Origin: Condylostoma magnum
Lineage: Eukaryota; Ciliophora; Heterotrichea; Heterotrichida; Condylostomatidae
Reading direction: 5' to 3'
DNA length: 64,000 nucleotides
Assembly: GCA_920105805.1 (NCBI GenBank)
Contig: CAKKTI010000012.1
Span: 14,409-78,408, forward strand
Position 1 is the stretch's first letter. Each line of letters opens with the position of its first letter. The notes under the pieces are model-generated. The model was given only the letters and a program-made list of their open reading frames with translations, was not told where the DNA came from and ran no database searches. Made by a program: the position numbers and the translations under genes. Shown piece after piece: positions 59,001 through 64,000 of the stretch.

Positions 59001-61565
59001 CAGCATTGCTAAGTACACAAATTTTGACATTGATCTTGATATAACTGCCATAATCATTGCCATTTGGTTCATATATCTAAACAATCTAGCAACTCTCATC
59101 ACCCTAAACGTTCTGAAAATTCTTATAGTTCTAAATGCTGAAATTGCAGAACTTGATCCAGAAAGAAAAATCAATTCAACTAGGCTTAAAACTACAACAG
59201 CTCCATCTAAGTAATTCATTGAGTCTTAAAAATACTATATAAAACCTAATCCTATGAGTTTTAATCCCATTTCAACGATAAAAATGATAGTGAAAATAAA
59301 ATTCATTGTAGTAAGCACTTCTTCGAAATCTTCATCAATTCCGTAGTGGTCCAAAGCTAATATAATTGTATTTATTAGTACGCAGAGGGTCATGAAATGA
59401 TTAAAAAGTTTATGCTCAACCATAATCAAAAATATGTATGTATATTTTTATCATAATCCTCTTAACTTAGGAGCTCAGATTCTAAAATTATCATCACTGA
59501 GAGTCTATAACACTCTTTCAACTTGTGATTCATCAATTCCTATATCAAACAAGCTATAACACATTTTATCATCTTCTGTATTCTATATTGTATCCATAGC
59601 ACTGACTTTAAACTATTTAAATGCTTCTTCATTAGTCATTTTAAAGCATAGGTTATTAAATCTTTAAAGCTAATAAGGAGTCTCCTCTTAATTTGTGTTC
59701 TGCTTTAATTCATTATCTAAAATCACATCACTCTCCGAAGTATATTCAAATTTAGTATCAGGCTTAATAATAGCTTTGTGGCCCAGCAGTTATTTTGAGT
59801 CCATCCTGGTTAATTTTCTCCTAAACCGCGAATCAGTTAAACTTCTCAGTAATTGTCGGGATGGTAATTAACTATTCACAGGAGAATCTGGTAGAAGCCA
59901 CCTTCCTTCAGTTAAAGTATTCTGCATACTTTGAATATCTAATTGTTAATAATTAGACACAGGTGACTCCTAACTCTAGTTCCAGTTTGCACTGTCAGGT
60001 TAAAATAAAACACTTGAAAAACTCCTAGTAATTCTTTTGTTAGGGGAAGGTTGCAGATTAGTTAGTACATGTGTGTCTTACGCAACACTTATAGTATAAT
60101 CTGGTACAATTGTACTGCCACCCTCTGCTATGTCTATTTATTAGCTCAGTAATGACTCTTCCTCTAAATCCTAATCAATTTCCAACTCTTCATTGTCTGA
60201 GTACTAAGGAGATAAAAAGGAACTTTCATCAATGGAATCTGAGTCAGACTCATCATTGATTTCTTAATGCGCTCTAAATTAGTTCATGATTTTAGTAAAG
60301 GAAGTTTTAACCACGGCCAGTGTTATATTTAGTAGAAAAAAGGCACCTATAAACACTAATGGTATAAAGTAAAATATGACAAAGGGGGAAAAGGCCTTTT
60401 GCACTGTAATCATTGTATGTGTTCAGCCTTCTAATGTAACAGACTAAAACACGCTTAAAAAGGCGAATAGTATATTGTCGAAGGATACATTTCCATAGAA
60501 AGGATTATCTAATCCTTTGGCACATTCAAAACCTAAAGGACAGGTTTCATAGCCGCATATTTATTCACTCATTATTCCTGTATCTATCTCCAAACATCTG
60601 AACTTCAGTATCCCCATTCACAGTTATAGCCCAGCAATAGCAAAAATGAAGAAGAAAAATACAAGCATAGCCACTGTGCTCATTAGTGTTTTAAAGGAAT
60701 GGACAAGGGCTAAAAACAGAATTTTTAATCCCTGTATTGATGATATCGATCTAAGAGGCCTTAAGATCCTCAGTGTCCTCAAAGCAGCTAGTCTTATAGA
60801 ATTTCCAAACATGAACTAAATTCACCCCGTAACTACTATAACAAAGTCCATTTTGTTCCAATTTTCCCTCAAATATGAGCCAGGTTTTCACACAAACCCC
60901 ATACCCCCTATTTTCAGTATACACTCCACAGTGTATATAAACAAGAACATCTTATCAAGTTCTTACAATACTGGATCTTACTCATCAACCTTTGGGTCCT
61001 CTAAAGCAAGAGTTACTGTATTGAGTAAAATCACTAATATTATAAAGGTTTCAAAGGCAGCTGAAGTTATTATATATTTACAAAACTCTGTAAATCCAGC
61101 TCTTATTCTAAGAAAGGCTTTTAAAAGCTCAGCTCCTCTGAAATTAAAATCTGATTCTTCTATTTTCTCATAGTCACTCTTACTACGAATTTCAACCATT
61201 GCCTCGTAGTCTCTAGTTGTCTGAGATATTTCTTATTATTCATCCTCTTTAGTTATTGTTGGCTCTTCATCTTGTCTGTCAGTAGATAAATTAGGAACTT
61301 GATGCCAACTTTCTGAGTATATACGGTTGAAATAGTACTAATGCTCGTCAATATAGAATTATGTATTATTATCCTCTGTTTTTTAGTTAAAAACTGCAAA
61401 CTTTCTTTAGGAATCAAGAATATTTATAATAAGAGGAGCTTAATTTGTATCAGGGAGAAATATTGAAGGTTATCTATCAAGTCTAGATGAGTGCTGATTT
61501 TTAAATCTTGGACGATTTGGAAGTCCAGCTGCTGTTTTTGCTCTCAAATTTTCTTATTATTGCAT
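56055..61565 (-). CDS. four-domain voltage-gated Ca2+ channel alpha subunit (Cav type)
   Basis: 1,836 residues, 24 predicted spans in four repeats. Voltage sensors: [15 protein letters not shown] (I), [20 protein letters not shown] (II), [17 protein letters not shown] (III), [17 protein letters not shown] (IV). Pore motifs: [43 protein letters not shown], that is EEEE, the Ca2+ filter. The Trp in the repeat-I pore helix is TGA (60423-60425). A Ser/Asp/Glu-rich linker of ~260 residues joins I and II. After repeat IV come an EF-like segment ([15 protein letters not shown]) and a basic tail ([20 protein letters not shown]). In ciliates such channels sit in the ciliary membrane and drive reversal of beating. 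The stop is TAA at 56055-56057; two earlier TAA codons in the tail are read as Gln because the sequence stays clearly coding past them. Confidence 0.95.
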
Positions 61566-61741
61566 ATTACAGTAGAAATATTATCTTTTAATTAAATTAA
61601 GAATTTTATGTACTGATTGGAATTTTAATTTGAAAAATATGTTAAAATGCAATATGTTTTATAAGGCAAATATCAGCAATTGTTTGATAATTATACCAAC
61701 ATAACTTTTTTATATAGTTTATCATTGATTTACAAAATATA
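61566..61741. promoter_or_regulatory. divergent upstream region (Ca2+ channel and CDPK-like gene)
   Basis: 176 bp, very AT-rich, between opposite start codons. It should carry both core promoters. The two genes concern Ca2+ entry and Ca2+ sensing, so shared control is conceivable but unproven. Confidence 0.45.
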
Positions 61742-63184
61742 ATGGGTTGTGCATCATTTTCAATTTGTAAATACAATAAGTCCTCTTATCAGAATACTAA
61801 AGTCCATACGGTCTAAATACTGGCAAATAAGCGTCATTTTGTATAAGAGAACGAGTGCTACTTAGAAGAAATTTACCGCATAAAAGATACATTGGGACAG
61901 GGAACATTTGGAGAAGTTTTTCTATGTATCCACAGAGAAACTAGCTGTAGAAGAGTCGTTAAAGTTATACAAAAGGATACAATTAAAAGTGAGAAGTGGC
62001 GTTTTTCTTTGATGAGTGAAATAGATATGCTTAGAAATTTAACTCATCCGAATATTATACCAATTTATGAATTTTTTGAGGACTCGAAATCCTACAGTAT
62101 AATAGTAGACTACTGTTCAGGAGGAAGTCTAAGCGAGCGTATACATAGAAGAGGTCCAATAACAGAGCAGGAAGGCAGTGATTTAATGCGCTAAGTTTTT
62201 AGTGGTCTTTCCTACCTTCACGACAATGGCTATACCCATAAAGACTTAAGCTGTAATAGTATCTTATTCGAAGATAGACACAGTTCTAATATAAGAATAG
62301 CTGGCTTCGGAGCGGTTACTAGCTTTGACTTGTAGTTTAATGACCCAGAAAACATCATTTCTAAAATTCCAGATTCAGTAATAAACGATAAAAGTGATAT
62401 GTGACTTGCTGGGGTTTTGCTGTATAAAATGCTTTCAAATCACTATCCTTTTGAAAACTCGGATCATCAGGCAACTTCAGAGTCTTTTGATTAAGCTCAG
62501 GTAAAGTTTACTTAAGAAATTTGGCTGTAAATATCAGCTTAGGCCAGAGACTTAATAAGAAAACTGCTTTCCAATTAGAATAAAAGATTAACTGCGAAAT
62601 AAGCGCTGTAGCATGATTGATTTAATAATTTTACCCTAGAAGTTCCATCTTCCTAGGTGATCAATGAAATTTTTGATAATCTAAAAAATTATTACAAGTC
62701 TAACCAACTAAGAGACATAGTAGCCACATACATAGTCACAAATTGCATTAGTCCTCAGTTAGTAAAAGACGCTAGAAATGTATTTAGAATGATGGACAAG
62801 GACGGTGATGGTAGACTAACAGCTTAAGAGCTAACAGAACAATACGCTGAACTAGTAGGACATGAGGAAGCTAAACAGCATATAGATCAAGTAATGTTTG
62901 AAGTAGATTCAGATTAAAGTGGAGAAATTGACTATACTGAGTACTTGAAAGCTGCGCTTGGGGCAGATAAGATCTTCAGTACAGATAATTTAAAAGTTAC
63001 ATTTAATACATTTGACAAAGACAGAAGTGGAAGTATAACACTAGCTGAGTTAAAGGCAGTACTGGATCCCGAGGAATTAATTTTAGATGAGATTTGGAAC
63101 GAGTTGTTTTCAGAAATCGACAATAATGGAGACGGAGAGATTGACTATAATGAATTTGAAGGAATAATTCTATCCAAAATATGA
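61742..63184 (+). CDS. CDPK-like protein: degenerate kinase domain plus four EF hands
   Basis: 480 residues. N-terminus MGCASFSICK fits myristoylation and palmitoylation. The kinase fold at ~40-305 has a good glycine loop (LGQGTFGEVFLC) and the ATP Lys (RRVVKVIQK), but the catalytic loop reads THKDLSCNSILFE (Lys to Ser, Asn to Ser against HRDLKxxN), the DFG site reads AGFG, and the APE segment is missing. The Trp in KSDMWLAGVLLY is TGA. The four EF loops are complete: DKDGDGRLTAQE, DSDQSGEIDYTE, DKDRSGSITLAE, DNNGDGEIDYNE. It is predicted to be a membrane-linked Ca2+-responsive pseudokinase. Ends with TGA at 63182-63184. Confidence 0.92.
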
Positions 63185-63187
63185 TTA

Positions 63188-63757
63188 TTAAAATTTGAGA
63201 ATTGTACTTGGAAGATCCACACTTTTCTGTATTTCCTGAATTTCTTCGATTTGTTTGTCTATTTCAAGCATTTAAAAGTCCTAAGGGGACGACCGGCTGT
63301 GAATTTATTTGGTGACTTGTTATGTAAGCTCATCTAACTAGGCGGTTAGGGATGCCATTGCTTTGTCGAATTAAGGGTAGTCATTTGAATCATCTTAATA
63401 GTAAGGTGAGTCTAGTACTGCAAGATGTTCTGGTTCTCATAGTTCGTATGTGTTATCAGGAGGAGTAAAGCCTGTTGTTTGTTGTAGTTTCTGCATTATT
63501 ACTGGTTTTTCGTATGTTGTACCGTTTAATTAGATTTTTGACTTTTAGAAAGGAGTTTGAGTTAGGTCCTTGTATGCCTGGTCTGTTAGGGAATCTGTGT
63601 ATTGAACTTTGATGTAATTATCTTAGGGCTAGAAATTAGTTTGGTTTGGTAGGAAATCGAGGTATGCTGGCTGTTGTAATTAGTTTGTTACAAAATCCAT
63701 TGTGAAGTCTTCGTTTGCTAAGGTTACTTGGATGATTTGCAGATGTAATAGGAACAT
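63188..63757 (-). CDS. hypothetical protein with C-terminal coiled coil
   Basis: 189 residues from MFLLHLQIIQVTLANEDFTM. A segment DFVTNQLQQPAYLDFLPNQ is distantly reminiscent of MED31 but not enough to call it. The middle is Thr/Pro/Tyr-rich (TTGFTPPDNTYELWEPEHLA, Trp as TGA) and the C-terminal ~60 residues form a helix (AMASLTAQLDELTQQVTKQI, MLEIDKQIEEIQEIQ). It could be a subunit of a larger complex such as Mediator; this is only a guess. Ends TAA TAA at 63185-63190, 3 nt from the stop of the convergent CDPK-like gene. Confidence 0.6.
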
Positions 63758-63845
63758 TTTTAACGTTTATTTTATATAGTTTTTATGTATTCTGTGTATA
63801 CAGTAGTTTAAGTCGTTATATTGTTGGAAGTTTTTATATATATAA

Positions 63846-64000
63846 TTAGCCGTGTTTTTGACATTGTGATGTGCTTTTACCGTAGTATAATAGACGATCG
63901 CATGTATTGCAGTGTCTTCTGTTTGGGGATTTACTCCTGGATCTAGAGAACCTGCTTTTGGATGATGCTGTTCTTAAAGGAGATCTGTATCTACCTCTAC
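63846..64000 (-). CDS. C-terminal end of an Arg/Ser-rich protein, runs off the right edge
   Basis: The last 50 codons of a minus-strand gene whose start lies outside the window. The sequence is RS-rich (GRYRSPLRTASSKSRFSRSR) and ends in a Cys/His cluster (RRHCNTCDRLLYYGKSTSQC then QKHG) before TAA at 63846-63848. The composition suggests a nuclear or RNA-associated protein with a small zinc-binding tail. Coding status rests on composition and on the Cys/His spacing. Confidence 0.55.
   Translation of the reverse strand, partial: RGRYRSPLRTASSKSRFSRSRSKSPNRRHCNTCDRLLYYGKSTSQCQKHG

Overview
The window is nuclear DNA of a ciliate, almost certainly from the somatic (macronuclear) genome of a heterotrich with a Condylostoma-type code. 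TAA and TAG sit inside nearly every conserved gene where homologues have Gln (for example [14 protein letters not shown] in ribosomal protein uL2/RPL8). TGA sits at invariant Trp positions (DHHC-CPW, RING2 CWLC, the pore helix of a Ca2+ channel, kinase DMW). Yet all three codons also end genes. All coordinates below were drawn with TAA/TAG = Gln and TGA = Trp, and the end of each gene was placed by homology, by loss of coding character and by the position of the next gene. No intron could be confirmed, even in genes above 5 kb. Intergenic DNA is short and AT-rich. Gene neighbours are often only 1-40 nt apart, and convergent genes may touch or overlap at their stops.

Layout, left to right. 0-4 kb: start of a Na+/H+ exchanger, a coiled-coil protein, and WD40 copy A. 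4-9.2 kb (+): a membrane-anchored protein, CCDC39/FAP59 (axonemal ruler), and a basic protein. 9.3-13.3 kb (-): an RBR ubiquitin ligase, RPL8, a second RBR ligase, and a cathepsin L-like protease. 14-20 kb (-): a coiled protein and a 1,595-residue cysteine-rich surface protein with C-terminal membrane spans. 21-27.6 kb: a FYR-domain/U-box protein, an unknown protein, a TTLL tubulin ligase, an FG nucleoporin and mevalonate kinase. 27.7-31.3 kb: a RING/B-box/kelch protein, an FHA protein and a coiled-coil protein. 31.3-38 kb: an odd Rab-like GTPase, a MAPK-like kinase, a two-RRM protein, an actin-fragmin-kinase-like protein, a SAM protein and small unknowns. 38.7-44 kb: AP-1 mu, a small membrane protein, a DHHC acyltransferase, an ankyrin/SAM protein and RPS25. 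44-53 kb: a large coiled-coil protein, a secreted protein, a hybrid histidine kinase, a split reading frame and a GT5 glycogen synthase with a C-terminal CBM48. 53.7-64 kb: WD40 copy B (inverted duplicate of copy A), a CIMIP2/FAM166-like ciliary protein, a four-domain EEEE Ca2+ channel, a CDPK-like pseudokinase, an unknown protein and the end of an RS-rich protein.

The gene set is ordinary eukaryotic housekeeping plus ciliary and signalling genes (CCDC39, TTLL, CIMIP2-like, Cav channel, CDPK-like, histidine kinase), not one operon-like system. The most unusual features are the triple-meaning stop codons, the extreme compaction (divergent start codons 11 bp apart, convergent stops that touch), the 1.5-kb inverted WD40 duplication spanning 50 kb, and several signalling proteins whose catalytic motifs are altered. 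I saw no rRNA, tRNA, CRISPR array, transposon or viral element.
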